Part shown: piece by piece, positions 42,572-51,316 of the stretch
How the letters are laid out: every line of letters begins with the position of its first letter
Position numbering within the stretch: position 1 is the first letter of the stretch
Origin: Verrucomicrobiota bacterium
GTDB taxonomy: Bacteria; Auribacterota; JABMQX01; JAFGEW01
DNA length: 64,000 nt
Reading direction: 5' to 3'
Assembly: GCA_016931415.1 (NCBI GenBank)
Contig: JAFGEW010000112.1
Location: 1 to 64,000, forward strand
The notes under the pieces: generated by a model
The model's database searches: none
Told to the model about the DNA's origin: nothing
Seen by the model: the letters and a program-made list of their open reading frames with translations, nothing else
Translations under genes and position numbers: made by a program

Positions 42572-43224
42572 AACGGCTGCCCGGTGAACGCTCGCACTAC
42601 AGCACGTTCTACGGGTTCGGCCAGCTCGTGTGCTCGCTCATGTCGCGCCTGTTCTTCTGGCGCAGCATCGTCGGCCTCGAGCACTGGATCGACGGCCCCG
42701 CGCTCATCACTCCCAACCACGCGAGCTTCCTCGACCCGCCGCTGCTCGGCAGCGCGTGCCCCGAGCAGATCGCCTACGTCGCGCGCAAGGACCTGTTTGG
42801 CAATCCCCTGTTCCGAGCGATCTGCTTTGGCGTCGGTGCGATCCCCATCGAGCGGTACGCCGCCGACTTCGGGAGTATGAAACGCGTGCTTCGAACGCTG
42901 GCGCAAGGCAAGAAGGTTCTCCTCTTTCCGGAAGGCGTGCGCACGCATGACGGCAACTTCGGCGCGGCCATGCCCGGTGTCGGGTTCCTGGTGTACCGTT
43001 CACAGGTGCCCGTGATACCCGTTTACATCCACGGCACCTATCGCGCTTGGCCCCGCCATCGCCGCTTCCCGATTCCAACCCGCACCGTTGTCGTATTCGG
43101 CGAGCCCATGCGCTTCGACCGTGACGCTACGACGCCTCCAACCCGCGAAACCTACAAGGCCATCGCCGACGAGATCATGGCCCGCATCCGCGCGCTCAAG
43201 CCCCGCGCCATTGCCGTCCTTTGA
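42568..43224 (+). CDS. plsC: 1-acyl-glycerol-3-phosphate acyltransferase family protein
   Basis: 218 residues, ATG overlapping the cmk stop. The acyltransferase motifs are NHASFLDPP (the catalytic H-x4-D), GAIPIERY and the phosphate-binding FPEGVRTHDG, with VPVIPVYIHGT as the fourth block. It probably makes phosphatidate, the CdsA substrate. It ends the 11-gene plus-strand run; its stop lies in the first copy of an 18-base tandem repeat. Confidence 0.9.
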   Translation: MKRLPGERSHYSTFYGFGQLVCSLMSRLFFWRSIVGLEHWIDGPALITPNHASFLDPPLLGSACPEQIAYVARKDLFGNPLFRAICFGVGAIPIERYAADFGSMKRVLRTLAQGKKVLLFPEGVRTHDGNFGAAMPGVGFLVYRSQVPVIPVYIHGTYRAWPRHRRFPIPTRTVVVFGEPMRFDRDATTPPTRETYKAIADEIMARIRALKPRAIAVL

Positions 43225-43253
43225 CGGCGCGCCGTCCTTTGACGGCGCGCCGT
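43213..43253. terminator. Tandem palindromic repeat at a convergent gene junction
   Basis: Two perfect copies of GCCGTCCTTTGACGGCGC plus a partial third. Each junction forms the 14-base palindrome GACGGCGCGCCGTC. The element lies between the plsC stop and the convergent gene at 43274, so a bidirectional terminator is plausible, although there is no T-tract. Confidence 0.45.
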
Positions 43254-43273
43254 GCTCTGAGCTCGATCGGCGC

Positions 43274-44071
43274 TCACTTGCTCTCGAGCGAGGAGACGCG
43301 GCTCGAAAGCGATGACACCGAGCTGCTCAGACTGCTCACAGTGCTCTCGATCGAGCTGGTTTTCTGTTCGACCGAGTTGGCTTTCTGTTCGACCGAGGAG
43401 ACCTCGTTCTTGAGTTGGCCGAGCTCGCCGCTCATGCGCGTAACCGAGCCCTCGACACGGTCAATGGACGCGCCGATGCTCTGGCGCGTGCCGTCGACAG
43501 CCTGTCTAACCTCCGCGATGGCCTGAGAAAGCTCATGGAGCCTGCCGGCCGTCTGCTCGCTGGGGGCCTTCTCGCGGTACAGCGTCAGCACAGCACGGTA
43601 GAAGCGGCCCGTCGTGTAGAACTCGACGCGAAACGCTTGATAGCGTACCTGGCTCTCGCGTGACTCGGCGTACGTGCGCAACGCCAGGCGCAGCCCGTCG
43701 CGCCACATGCGTTGCTCGAACCGAACGATATCTTCCTCAGCCGCCGCCGACAAGTTGAGGAAGCCGCCCAGCCGCAACTCGATGACTGGCTGGTAGCGGT
43801 CGAATTCGCTGGTGTCGACCACCTCGAACCGCTCAGGTTGCGGGGGAACGCGCACCTCGCGAATGATTGTGACTGCATCCGGCACGAGTAGCGCCCCCTC
43901 GACGAGAATGAACGTTTTCTGGTCAATCTCCTCCGGATAGACGTCGCGGGGGGTGATCTCGGGCGGCTTGAACGGGTCGTACTTCGCGATGTCGTCGGCC
44001 TCCGCCTTATCTTGGGCGACGGCGAGCGCCGTGCTCAACACCAGCAGCAGGATGGCAAGGACTCGGCACAT
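43274..44071 (-). CDS. Secreted protein with C-terminal coiled coil, paralogue A
   Basis: 265 residues from the ATG at 44071, with GGAAGGAG upstream. A signal peptide (VLAILLLVLSTALAVAQ) precedes a strand-rich domain of about 150 residues containing VYPEEIDQKTFILVEGALLV, then RFEQRMWRDGLRLALRTYAE and RYQAFRVEFYTTGRFYRAVL. The last 90 residues form a Ser/Val/Gln-rich coiled coil with near-heptad repeats (VSSVEQKANSVEQKTSSI). The whole layout matches the gene at 44121, so the pair arose by duplication. No known family recognised; a periplasmic oligomer is likely. Confidence 0.7.
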   Translation of the reverse strand: MCRVLAILLLVLSTALAVAQDKAEADDIAKYDPFKPPEITPRDVYPEEIDQKTFILVEGALLVPDAVTIIREVRVPPQPERFEVVDTSEFDRYQPVIELRLGGFLNLSAAAEEDIVRFEQRMWRDGLRLALRTYAESRESQVRYQAFRVEFYTTGRFYRAVLTLYREKAPSEQTAGRLHELSQAIAEVRQAVDGTRQSIGASIDRVEGSVTRMSGELGQLKNEVSSVEQKANSVEQKTSSIESTVSSLSSSVSSLSSRVSSLESK

Positions 44072-44120
44072 GGCATCTCCTTCCGGTTTCTCGGTGTGCA
44101 GCCGTCCGGACAGGACGGTC

Positions 44121-44882
44121 CTATTGCCTGTGTTCGAGCGTGCCGACGCGCCGGTCGATCGACTGCACCACGCGGTCCACTGCCTCGATGCTGGACTCCA
44201 GGCTTTTGAGCTTCACTTCAACCGCCGTGAGCTGACGCTCGATCTTGTCGTTCGATTCCTTTGACTCCCGGGCTGCTTTCTGCACGGACTGATTGACCTT
44301 CTCGAGGCGGTCCACCGTGTCGCCGACACGTGTTGTGACGGCGTCAATGTGCTGCTTGAGCGTCGTCTGGGCGGCGTACAGCGTGACCGTGGCGCGATAG
44401 AGATCGCCGGCACTGTCGAACGTGACGCGGAACGCCGTGTAGCGCACGACGACAGCACCTGGCTTCCGGTAATCGCGCACAACGAGCCGCAGCCCCTGCC
44501 TCCACATGCGTTGCTCGAAGCGAACGATCTCGACACCCGGCTGGGCCCCGCTCCGAACCTTCGTCAGGTCCAGCGTGTCGGGCAGCCGGATCTCGGCCAC
44601 GGCCTCGATCCCGTCGAACTCATCGGTGTTGACGACCTCGATGTCGTAGGTCCGCCCCGGATCGTGGAACCGGATTCGGTCCGGCACGAACAAGGCCCCC
44701 TCGACCAGAACAAACGTCTTCGCGTCGATCTCGCCGGGGAACACATTCTCGATGACGACCAACGGCGCCGCGTCGGGCGTATACGTTTCCACGTCGCCTG
44801 TGCCCGCTCCGCCCGGCTCGGCGGCAGGCGTAGGCGCGGCAAGAACCGCGCAGATAATGAGAATGGCGGTGAGCCCTCGCAT
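44121..44882 (-). CDS. Secreted protein with C-terminal coiled coil, paralogue B
   Basis: 253 residues from the ATG at 44882, with GGAGGGCGC upstream. Signal peptide (LTAILIICAVLAAPTPAAE), then a domain matching paralogue A: VFPGEIDAKTFVLVEGALFV, IVRFEQRMWRQGLRLVVRDY and RYTAFRVTFDSAGDLYRATV. The C-terminal 90 residues are coiled coil (KVNQSVQKAARESKESNDKI). Paralogue A lies 49 bases downstream, so the two are probably co-transcribed and may form a heteromeric complex. Confidence 0.7.
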   Translation of the reverse strand: MRGLTAILIICAVLAAPTPAAEPGGAGTGDVETYTPDAAPLVVIENVFPGEIDAKTFVLVEGALFVPDRIRFHDPGRTYDIEVVNTDEFDGIEAVAEIRLPDTLDLTKVRSGAQPGVEIVRFEQRMWRQGLRLVVRDYRKPGAVVVRYTAFRVTFDSAGDLYRATVTLYAAQTTLKQHIDAVTTRVGDTVDRLEKVNQSVQKAARESKESNDKIERQLTAVEVKLKSLESSIEAVDRVVQSIDRRVGTLEHRQ

Positions 44883-44999
44883 AGCGCCCTCCGTGATCCG
44901 GTGCAAACACTTCCCGTCTGTTTATACGGCGAGGCCTGGCCAGTTGTTCAGCGCAGGAGAATAGATCAGTGCGGGCGCCGCGGTCGGGGCTGGGCAGGC

Positions 45000-45290
45000 T
45001 CAGGCGAGAAGGTCCAGGACAGTCTTGTCCATCTCGGTCTGGGTGCGGAGCACAGCGGCGTTCGCCTTCATCTCGTGCGCGGCGCTCATGCCTTCGACCG
45101 TCTCTTGCACAAAGGAGACAGGCTGGTCGGTGCGCTCGACGTTCGCATCGACGCCGCCGCCCGCTCGGGAGACGTTCACCACACGGTGGTCCGTATGCCG
45201 TTCGGTGTTGGCATTGGCCACGTCGTTGGCCGAGACTCGCAGCCGGATCAGCGCGGCGCGGATGCCGCTCATGCTGGCTTCGTAGCTCAT
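45000..45290 (-). CDS. Orphan small flagellar-rod-like (FlgC-like) protein
   Basis: 96 residues from the ATG at 45290 with GGGGGATCTC upstream. The N-terminus (SGIRAALIRLRVSANDVANA, then NT) carries the rod-protein motif S-A-N-x-[VI]-A-N-x-N-T, and the C-terminus (MKANAAVLRTQTEMDKTVLD) is the conserved C-terminal helix of flagellar basal-body rod proteins. The usual central domain is reduced to about 35 residues. No other flagellar gene is in the window. It may be a relic, a stand-alone axial component, or a repurposed helix-bundle protein. Confidence 0.7.
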   Translation of the reverse strand: MSYEASMSGIRAALIRLRVSANDVANANTERHTDHRVVNVSRAGGGVDANVERTDQPVSFVQETVEGMSAAHEMKANAAVLRTQTEMDKTVLDLLA

Positions 45291-45377
45291 GAGATCCCCC
45301 GTTGCTCTGCGGCACACGGCCGCCAGTAGACCATCGGAGGAAACAGCGTCCCGCTTGAGTGAAAAGTCGCGGGGGGC

Positions 45378-46964
45378 TCAGGCGTAGCAGCGGAAGTCGA
45401 TATCGGGGAACAGGTTGTCCTTGTGCTCGAGATCGGCCAGGTAGCCCTCGTCGATCCGGTCTGTTCTGATCTGATGGTAGAGCTTGGTGAACCGGCCGAT
45501 GTGGTCCTTGGTGCGCTTGACGGCGTACTCGACCACCGTCCCACCCTTCATGATGAACGCCCAGTCGCTCGCTTGCGCCAGCAGCAACTCCCGCGCCGCC
45601 TGATTAAGCGCCCGGCGAAACAGCCCGTTGTCGCTGTTGCGGAACCGCCGCGCGAGCTCGACCATCCGCTCGGCTCCCTTGGTCAGGTGCAGGTAGATCC
45701 AGTCGTTCGAGCCTTCGAGCCATACCTCGCTATAGCCCTTCCAGCCCCAGCTCGACATCGACGGCGTCGAGACCTGATTCCTCGGGTTGGCCTTGAGGTA
45801 CTCCATCGGGGTGATCGCTGAGATACTTGTCTGGTCGAAGTAGAGCTTGCGGAACAAGAACTCGAGCCACTCCGGCCCTTCGTACCACCAGTGGCCGAAC
45901 AACTCGGCATCGTATGGCGCGACGATGATCGGCTTGCGCCCCATAAACCCGTGAAGGAACTCGGCTTGCTTCTCGCGGTTGAACATGAAGTTTCCCGCGT
46001 GCGAGGCGGCCTTCTCGCGTGCCATGGCCGGGATGTACGGCTCCTTGTGATCGCCCTGGCCCGTGATACGGTAGTACTTGATCCCCGTCATCTTGCGGAT
46101 GCCGAGGTGGTGGATGTACGGGCGGATATAATCGTAGTCGAGATCGAATCCGACGTCGCGGTAGAAGTCGCGGTAGTAGTAGTCGCCCGGATAGCCCTCC
46201 TGCGCGCTCCAGACCTGCTTCGAGCTCTCGAGGTCGCGCCCGAACGCCGCCACGCCGCTCGGGCAGAAGATCGGCGCGAACACCCCGTACTTCGGGCGCG
46301 GCGTGGCGTGGAGCACGCCGTGCGCGTCGGTGAAGAAGAACTTGATCCCAAACTCGCGCAGCACCTCGTCGATGCCCGGCTCGTAGCCGCATTCGGGTAA
46401 CCAGATACCGTTGGGCCGGCGGCCGAGATACTTCTCGTGATGCTCCACGGCCGTGGCAATCTGCGCGCGGACGGCGTTCACATTCACCGCCATGAGCGGC
46501 AGGTAGCCGTGCGTGGCTCCGCAGGTGAGGATCTCGAGCTTGCCCAGGTCGAGGAACCGGCGGAACGCCTCGACCAAGTTGTGGTGGTACTGCTCGGCGA
46601 ACACGTGGCGCACGCGCGTGAGCTTGTAGTGGTACATGAGCGCGAGTTCGTTGAACTCGGGCTGCCAGCGCGTGCGCTCCACCTCGCGGCTCGCCAGCTC
46701 GATGAGCTTGTCGAGGTGCCGCAGCAGCCGGTACTGGAGGAGCGGATCGACCAGCATCGACAGCAGCGTCGGTGAAAGCGACATCGTGAGCCGGAAGTCC
46801 ACCCCGTCGTTGACGAGCCGCTCGAACGCCTCCAACAGCGGCACGTACGTCTCGATGACCGCCTCGAAGAACCAGTCTTCCTCAAGAAACTCGTCGTGTT
46901 CGGGGTGCCGCACGTACGGCAGGTGCGCGTGCAGAACGAGAGTTAGATAGCCGTGTTCTCCCAT
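45378..46964 (-). CDS. GH57 (DUF1957) 1,4-alpha-glucan branching-type enzyme
   Basis: 528 residues from the ATG at 46964. GH57 motifs are intact: HAHLPYVRHPE (12-22), CGATHGYLPLM (about 148-158), the nucleophile Glu191 in IWLPECGYEPG, and the acid Asp352 in APYDAELFGHWWYEGPEWL. The C-terminal helical domain (TPSMSSWGWKGYSEVWL, then SNDWIYLHL) matches DUF1957-type members, several of which are branching enzymes of glycogen-like polymers. The DUF4912 gene follows upstream in the transcription order, an association seen in other candidate phyla. Whether this one branches or hydrolyses glucan cannot be told from sequence. Confidence 0.88.
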   Translation of the reverse strand: MGEHGYLTLVLHAHLPYVRHPEHDEFLEEDWFFEAVIETYVPLLEAFERLVNDGVDFRLTMSLSPTLLSMLVDPLLQYRLLRHLDKLIELASREVERTRWQPEFNELALMYHYKLTRVRHVFAEQYHHNLVEAFRRFLDLGKLEILTCGATHGYLPLMAVNVNAVRAQIATAVEHHEKYLGRRPNGIWLPECGYEPGIDEVLREFGIKFFFTDAHGVLHATPRPKYGVFAPIFCPSGVAAFGRDLESSKQVWSAQEGYPGDYYYRDFYRDVGFDLDYDYIRPYIHHLGIRKMTGIKYYRITGQGDHKEPYIPAMAREKAASHAGNFMFNREKQAEFLHGFMGRKPIIVAPYDAELFGHWWYEGPEWLEFLFRKLYFDQTSISAITPMEYLKANPRNQVSTPSMSSWGWKGYSEVWLEGSNDWIYLHLTKGAERMVELARRFRNSDNGLFRRALNQAARELLLAQASDWAFIMKGGTVVEYAVKRTKDHIGRFTKLYHQIRTDRIDEGYLADLEHKDNLFPDIDFRCYA

Positions 46965-47043
46965 GGGCTCACGACACACTCAGGCTACGTCCATTCCGGG
47001 TTTCGTCACGCAGAAGGGCCTCACGAACGTTAGTCGACCTGGC

Positions 47044-48294
47044 CTACCGGCGTGCAACAGTCCGCTCGCTCGATGTGGTCTTGCGTGACACGACGGGCGT
47101 GATCGTGCGCTCCTCACTGCCGTCGGCCGACGTCGCTACGGTCTCGATCTCCTGGAGCCCGTCGGGCAGCGCCATGCGAACCGTGAACGTCCCATCGGGC
47201 CGCAACTTCACCGGCCGGCCCTGCATCGTGACCGTTGCGTCCGGCTCGGTGGCGCCATAGACGATCAGCTCGCAATCGAGTGTGAACCAGAAGCCGCTTA
47301 CCTTCTCAGCCTTCATGAGCGGACTGGCGCCGAAGCTCGACACCATGCCGGATGCCCCACCCGCCTGGAGGCGGCGGTGCATCTCGCTCACGAGCTCGGC
47401 CGAACTCCGGCCTATCTCGAGCCCACCGGAGAGCGCATACATTTTCTCGTAGAAATCGTCGATCTCCATCCACTCTTCGTCGAGCACGCTCGACATGCCG
47501 TCGCGCGGCGTCGCCGCTATATTCGAGCGCGCCAGCACGAAGAAGTCGTTCTCCGGCGAGACACGTCCGATGTCGACGACCCACGACCGGTTCGGATTGC
47601 CGGCGTGGATGTACCAGCTCGAGGCATTGCCGCTCAGCTCGATGTCGAACGACGCGTGTGCGTTGGTGCCGTCAAAGTCCACGGCCGTCACGTCGTAGAC
47701 GCGGAGCACCGAGCGCGTCCGCTCCCAGCGGTCACCGAAGTGGGCCGCCGCCTCGCCCAGCCGGTCGGGCGACACTTCCCAGAAGCTGTGCAGCCACCAC
47801 GGGTCGCGCGCAAGCAGCACGATGAAGCTTCCGCCGTAGCGCTCCGGCAGCGCCTCGATCGGCGCCTCGGCGGCCCGCGGCATCTCGGGTCCGTGGAATT
47901 TCGCCTCCTCTACCCGTTCCTTCACCGTGCGCCGTGAGCGCTCAACCGCCTCGGACAAGATCCGGTGGCGCAAGCTTGCGCGAGCCGCGATCGCTTCTTC
48001 CGTCTCTCTCGACAGCTTCGGCCGCGCCTCGGTCGTGCCGGTTTTCCTGGCCGTTTTCTTGACCGCCTTCTTGGTCCGGGGGTCCTTCTTCAGGCTCTTG
48101 TTCCCAGTCATCGGCTGGGAGAGGGGCGCCTTTTTTGAGGCAGACGCCTGCTTCTGACTCGCTCCCTGCTTCGGGGACACGGTCTTCCCGCTTGGCGTTG
48201 CCTTCTTGGCTGGCTTTGCTGATTGCGCTGTCTTTTTCTTGCTCATTGTCTCATCAGACACCGAGGCCTTCGTAATCCTTCTCTTCGTGGCCAT
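47044..48294 (-). CDS. DUF4912 protein with a basic Lys/Ala-rich N-terminal tail
   Basis: 416 residues from the ATG at 48294 with AAGGAG upstream. The first 90 residues are highly basic and low-complexity (KKKTAQSAKPAKKATPSGKT), like histone-H1-type tails. The DUF4912 domain spans about 135-260, with FIVLLARDPWWLHSFWEVSP, LRVYDVTAVDF and SWYIHAGNPNRSWVVDIG. A C-terminal strand-rich segment (TLDCELIVYGATEPDATVTM, GRPVKLRPDGTFTVRMALPD) follows. The DUF is linked to glycogen-type GH57 genes in several lineages; a carbohydrate-related binding role is inferred from that linkage and its W-rich surface. Confidence 0.85.
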   Translation of the reverse strand: MATKRRITKASVSDETMSKKKTAQSAKPAKKATPSGKTVSPKQGASQKQASASKKAPLSQPMTGNKSLKKDPRTKKAVKKTARKTGTTEARPKLSRETEEAIAARASLRHRILSEAVERSRRTVKERVEEAKFHGPEMPRAAEAPIEALPERYGGSFIVLLARDPWWLHSFWEVSPDRLGEAAAHFGDRWERTRSVLRVYDVTAVDFDGTNAHASFDIELSGNASSWYIHAGNPNRSWVVDIGRVSPENDFFVLARSNIAATPRDGMSSVLDEEWMEIDDFYEKMYALSGGLEIGRSSAELVSEMHRRLQAGGASGMVSSFGASPLMKAEKVSGFWFTLDCELIVYGATEPDATVTMQGRPVKLRPDGTFTVRMALPDGLQEIETVATSADGSEERTITPVVSRKTTSSERTVARR

Positions 48295-48347
48295 CGAGAT
48301 GACTCCTTGTGGAGGCCCAGAGATCGGGGCCATGCATCTCCACAACC

Positions 48348-48376
48348 CTTACCACACGAGATCGTACTGATGTCAA
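48348..48376 (-). promoter_or_regulatory. Candidate promoter of the DUF4912-GH57 genes
   Basis: A perfect TTGACA (-35) on the minus strand at 48376-48371, 17-base spacer, and a weak -10 (GGTAAG). It lies about 54 bases upstream of the DUF4912 start. Confidence 0.4.
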
Positions 48377-48506
48377 GCCTATTCTCGCGCGGACAGGGCT
48401 TCGCATTCACGTTCTGAACGCGCTTCCCAGTTCTTATACGGATCAGGAGGCGGGCACTCACTCCAGACGCTGACTGAAACAGCCACTCCCCCCTCTGAGT
48501 TCCAGC

Positions 48507-49901
48507 CTACGACACGGCGGCGGACTGCGCCATGGAGATCGCGTTGCGCGACGCATCGCGGTAGAAGAAGTCGCGGCGAATGCCGCGCGAGACCAAGTGG
48601 TGGACAACCCGCTCGGGCATGCTGAGGGCCCGCACCTTCCATCGCCATTTCTCGCCCGGGAAGTAGCCCTCATCAAGCGAGTCGATCAGCTCCTCGAGTG
48701 CACGCAGGTCGGCGGGGTTGAATACCGTTTTGAGGAGACGGTTATCTTTGGGCCCGCTCGCCGGCGCCGCCGGCTTCCCCGCGGCAGGGGCACTCGCGCC
48801 GAGGCTCCTGCTCTGGCTGCTCTTCTCGGTCAGCTCGCGCCCGACCGCCTCCACTTCTCGCTGCGCGACGCCCGCGAGCAAGCCCTCGAGCATACCGCCA
48901 AGATTGCCGGGCCGGCTCGAAACGAACGTCTGCACCGTCGGCTGCGTGGGGCGCGCGGGTGAAAGCGCCGGGTCGAGCTGCGCACTGCCGAGCGTCGAAG
49001 ACTGGATGCACTTGTGACCGATCCGCTGCATGGCCACCGCCGCGCGGCTGTTCGGACGCCGAAGCACGATCGGATCCTCGATCACGTGTGCCCGATCGAT
49101 GGCGGGGTCTTCGTAGACGAATCCGAGGTACTCGAGTCCAATGGAAAGGTAGCGCCGGCAGATGACGCGCAGCTTGTCGCCCAGTTCCATGTCCTTGAGC
49201 GATCGGCCCGCATTGACGATCAGCGCCGGAGCGAATGTCTCACAGATCTCGTCAAGTGCACTCGCCTCGTCCGGATCGCGATGCCGCACCAGCCCCGTGA
49301 TCTGGGCAATCGTCGCCGTGCGCGCCCCGTGGTCGGTGCGTTCGATCTGCGCCAGCAGCCGGGCCGTCTCGGATTGCGGTCCCAGCCGCCGAACGATGGT
49401 CTTGTGTAGCGCCGTCTTGATGAACTGGTAGGACCGGAGCACTTGCTCCGGCTCGGCGGACAATACCAGGATGCCGCCGTTGGTCAGCGAGAAGAACTCA
49501 GCCGCGTCGCCCGAGAGGTCGCTGCCCAGATCGGCCAGCACGAAGTCTCCCTCGATGCTCGCGAGCGCCCGCAGGATGCGGACCCGCTGATCCGGCGTGT
49601 AGGCGAGCGGGCCGAAACCGTTCAGCTCCGCGCCCGGCGCGACGATCCATAGGTTCGGCACCGGCGACGGGCTGAGGTAGCGCTCGATTGAGCGGCGCCC
49701 CGATGTGGAGAACTCCCGCAGCCCTTCCACCTTGCGGAACAACCCCAACAAGCGCCGCAGGTCCGAGCGGCCGAAGTCGGCCACCGTTGTGCGCTTGCCG
49801 AGCTGCGCCAGCGCAACGCCTAGGTTGAGAGTTACAACACTCGGCCCACCATCACGACGGGTCCCGATCACACTGAGAAGACGCGGTGGTGAAACTGGCA
49901 C
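48507..49901 (-). CDS. MinD/ParA-like protein with a degenerate P-loop
   Basis: 464 residues from a GTG at 49901 with GAGGGA upstream. The N-terminal 300 residues have the MinD/FlhG layout: LLSVIGTRRDGGPSVVTLNL in the P-loop position, GDFVLADLGSDLSGDAAEFF (Walker B-like), and LVLSAEPEQVLRSYQFIK. The usual KGGxGK[ST] is replaced by RRDGGPSVV, lacking both conserved lysines, so ATP binding or hydrolysis is doubtful. The C-terminal 160 residues are Pro/Ala-rich and then form a compact domain (LRALEELIDSLDEGYFPGEK). It sits between DUF4912 and coiled-coil genes; a spatial-organising scaffold role is inferred. Confidence 0.75.
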   Translation of the reverse strand: MPVSPPRLLSVIGTRRDGGPSVVTLNLGVALAQLGKRTTVADFGRSDLRRLLGLFRKVEGLREFSTSGRRSIERYLSPSPVPNLWIVAPGAELNGFGPLAYTPDQRVRILRALASIEGDFVLADLGSDLSGDAAEFFSLTNGGILVLSAEPEQVLRSYQFIKTALHKTIVRRLGPQSETARLLAQIERTDHGARTATIAQITGLVRHRDPDEASALDEICETFAPALIVNAGRSLKDMELGDKLRVICRRYLSIGLEYLGFVYEDPAIDRAHVIEDPIVLRRPNSRAAVAMQRIGHKCIQSSTLGSAQLDPALSPARPTQPTVQTFVSSRPGNLGGMLEGLLAGVAQREVEAVGRELTEKSSQSRSLGASAPAAGKPAAPASGPKDNRLLKTVFNPADLRALEELIDSLDEGYFPGEKWRWKVRALSMPERVVHHLVSRGIRRDFFYRDASRNAISMAQSAAVS

Positions 49902-50120
49902 GGCACAAGTCCCTCACAGTGAGGCGATTAACGTTACGCCCGAGCCCGCGGAAGGCCCGCAGGACTCAGCTGTGCAACTCCCGTGCCAGAGGAAGGTTAA
50001 AGCGGTGGCCGGGTATCGGCTCTACGAAGGCAAAAATGAGATACCGACACGGCGTGTGCAGGATCAAGATGAAGAACAGCTCGACTTGCGACAGCGATTG
50101 AGCTACGCGCGCAACGCGGC

Positions 50121-51083
50121 CTACTGCTTCGGCTCGCCCGAGCCGCCCATGCGTTTGTCGAGGATCGTGCGCGCCTTGCGCTGCGACGTCTCGAACGCCG
50201 ACTGAAGCTCGCCGAGGATCTTGCGTGCGGTCATCACCTCGTCGTGGGCGGCCTGGTACTTGGCGTCGAGCTGGTTGAGCGCCTGCTCGAGGCGGCGCCG
50301 TTCGTTGGCGGCGTCCTGCTTCTCGGCGCTGAGCGCCTCGACCTGGGCCGCCATGCGCGTACGCTCCTCACGCAGCGACTGGATCTGCTCCTTGAGATCG
50401 ATGGTCTTGGACACCATCGCATCGTGGCTTGCGTTGAGCTCGGCGATGAACGAGTCCTTCTGCTGGATCGTCGCGTCGCGGGAACGGATCTCCGAGCGCA
50501 AGCCTTCGGTCTCCTTGCGGCTGGCATCGACTGTGGCGGTGAGCTGCTCGATCTCGTGCTCGAGCGGGGCGAAGCGCTTCGTCTCCTCGTCGAGTTCGGC
50601 GATGCGCCGCGTCTGCTGGGCCACCGTGCGCTCCAGCGAGGCGATGTGCCTCTTCAGCTCGACTGTCTCGGCCTCCAGGTTCTCCTTCATCTCCTGGATC
50701 TGGTCGAGCTGACGGTTGAACGACTGGATGAAGCTGAGCGTCGTGTCCTCGATCTCCTCGGTCGCCGGCAGCAGCACGCCGGCCGCCACAAGGCCACCCT
50801 CCTGTGCTGCCGATTCGGCTGGCTCGGCATCCAGATCGGGTTCGGCGAAGGCCACTGCCTCTTCAGCCGGAAGCTCTTCGGCCATCTCCCCGGTCTCGCC
50901 GCGAAGCTCGTCGGCCTCTGAGGCGGTGTCCGGCTCTTGCTGTTCAGCCAAGGCCTCAGCCGCCTGTTCGAGCGCCTCGTCGCCCTCGTCCAGGCCCTTG
51001 CCGGGATACGGCGATCCGTTCAGGTCACGTTCGTCATTCTCGTTGTGCGCCGCTTCGTGCGCCGGTCGGTCCGCGTTGGACAT
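50121..51083 (-). CDS. Acidic coiled-coil protein
   Basis: 320 residues from the ATG at 51083. The first 110 residues are acidic and low-complexity. A long coiled coil runs from about 115 to the end (LERTVAQQTRRIAELDEETK, LNASHDAMVSKTIDLKEQIQ, RRRLEQALNQLDAKYQAAHD). There is no signal peptide or membrane helix. It precedes the MinD-like gene in the same direction, about 220 bases away. Such pairs suggest a filament or scaffold with a partner ATPase, but this is inference. No named family. Confidence 0.65.
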   Translation of the reverse strand: MSNADRPAHEAAHNENDERDLNGSPYPGKGLDEGDEALEQAAEALAEQQEPDTASEADELRGETGEMAEELPAEEAVAFAEPDLDAEPAESAAQEGGLVAAGVLLPATEEIEDTTLSFIQSFNRQLDQIQEMKENLEAETVELKRHIASLERTVAQQTRRIAELDEETKRFAPLEHEIEQLTATVDASRKETEGLRSEIRSRDATIQQKDSFIAELNASHDAMVSKTIDLKEQIQSLREERTRMAAQVEALSAEKQDAANERRRLEQALNQLDAKYQAAHDEVMTARKILGELQSAFETSQRKARTILDKRMGGSGEPKQ

Positions 51084-51316
51084 GCAAGGCCCCTTGCCAC
51101 CACGTGGCTTCTCGAGTAGATTATACGACTAGTATACGGGGCCACTGGGGCTGTCAAAGCATTTTTCCAGCGACCCTGGGGGCGTCGGCGGCCCTGACCG
51201 CGCCGGCCCGCGTATTGCGGGAACCCCGGCGCCCACGCCCCGTCCAACGCGTGTTGGAAAGCAATCATGGTGCCAGAGCCGCCTGTCTGGCTCCCCTGAT
51301 GAGAAAGGAGACCTCC

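Noticed and set aside
49902-50120. A small RNA or riboswitch between the MinD-like and coiled-coil genes
   Set aside because: Short palindromes such as CCTCACAGTGAGG exist, but no extended fold or known class could be supported by eye.
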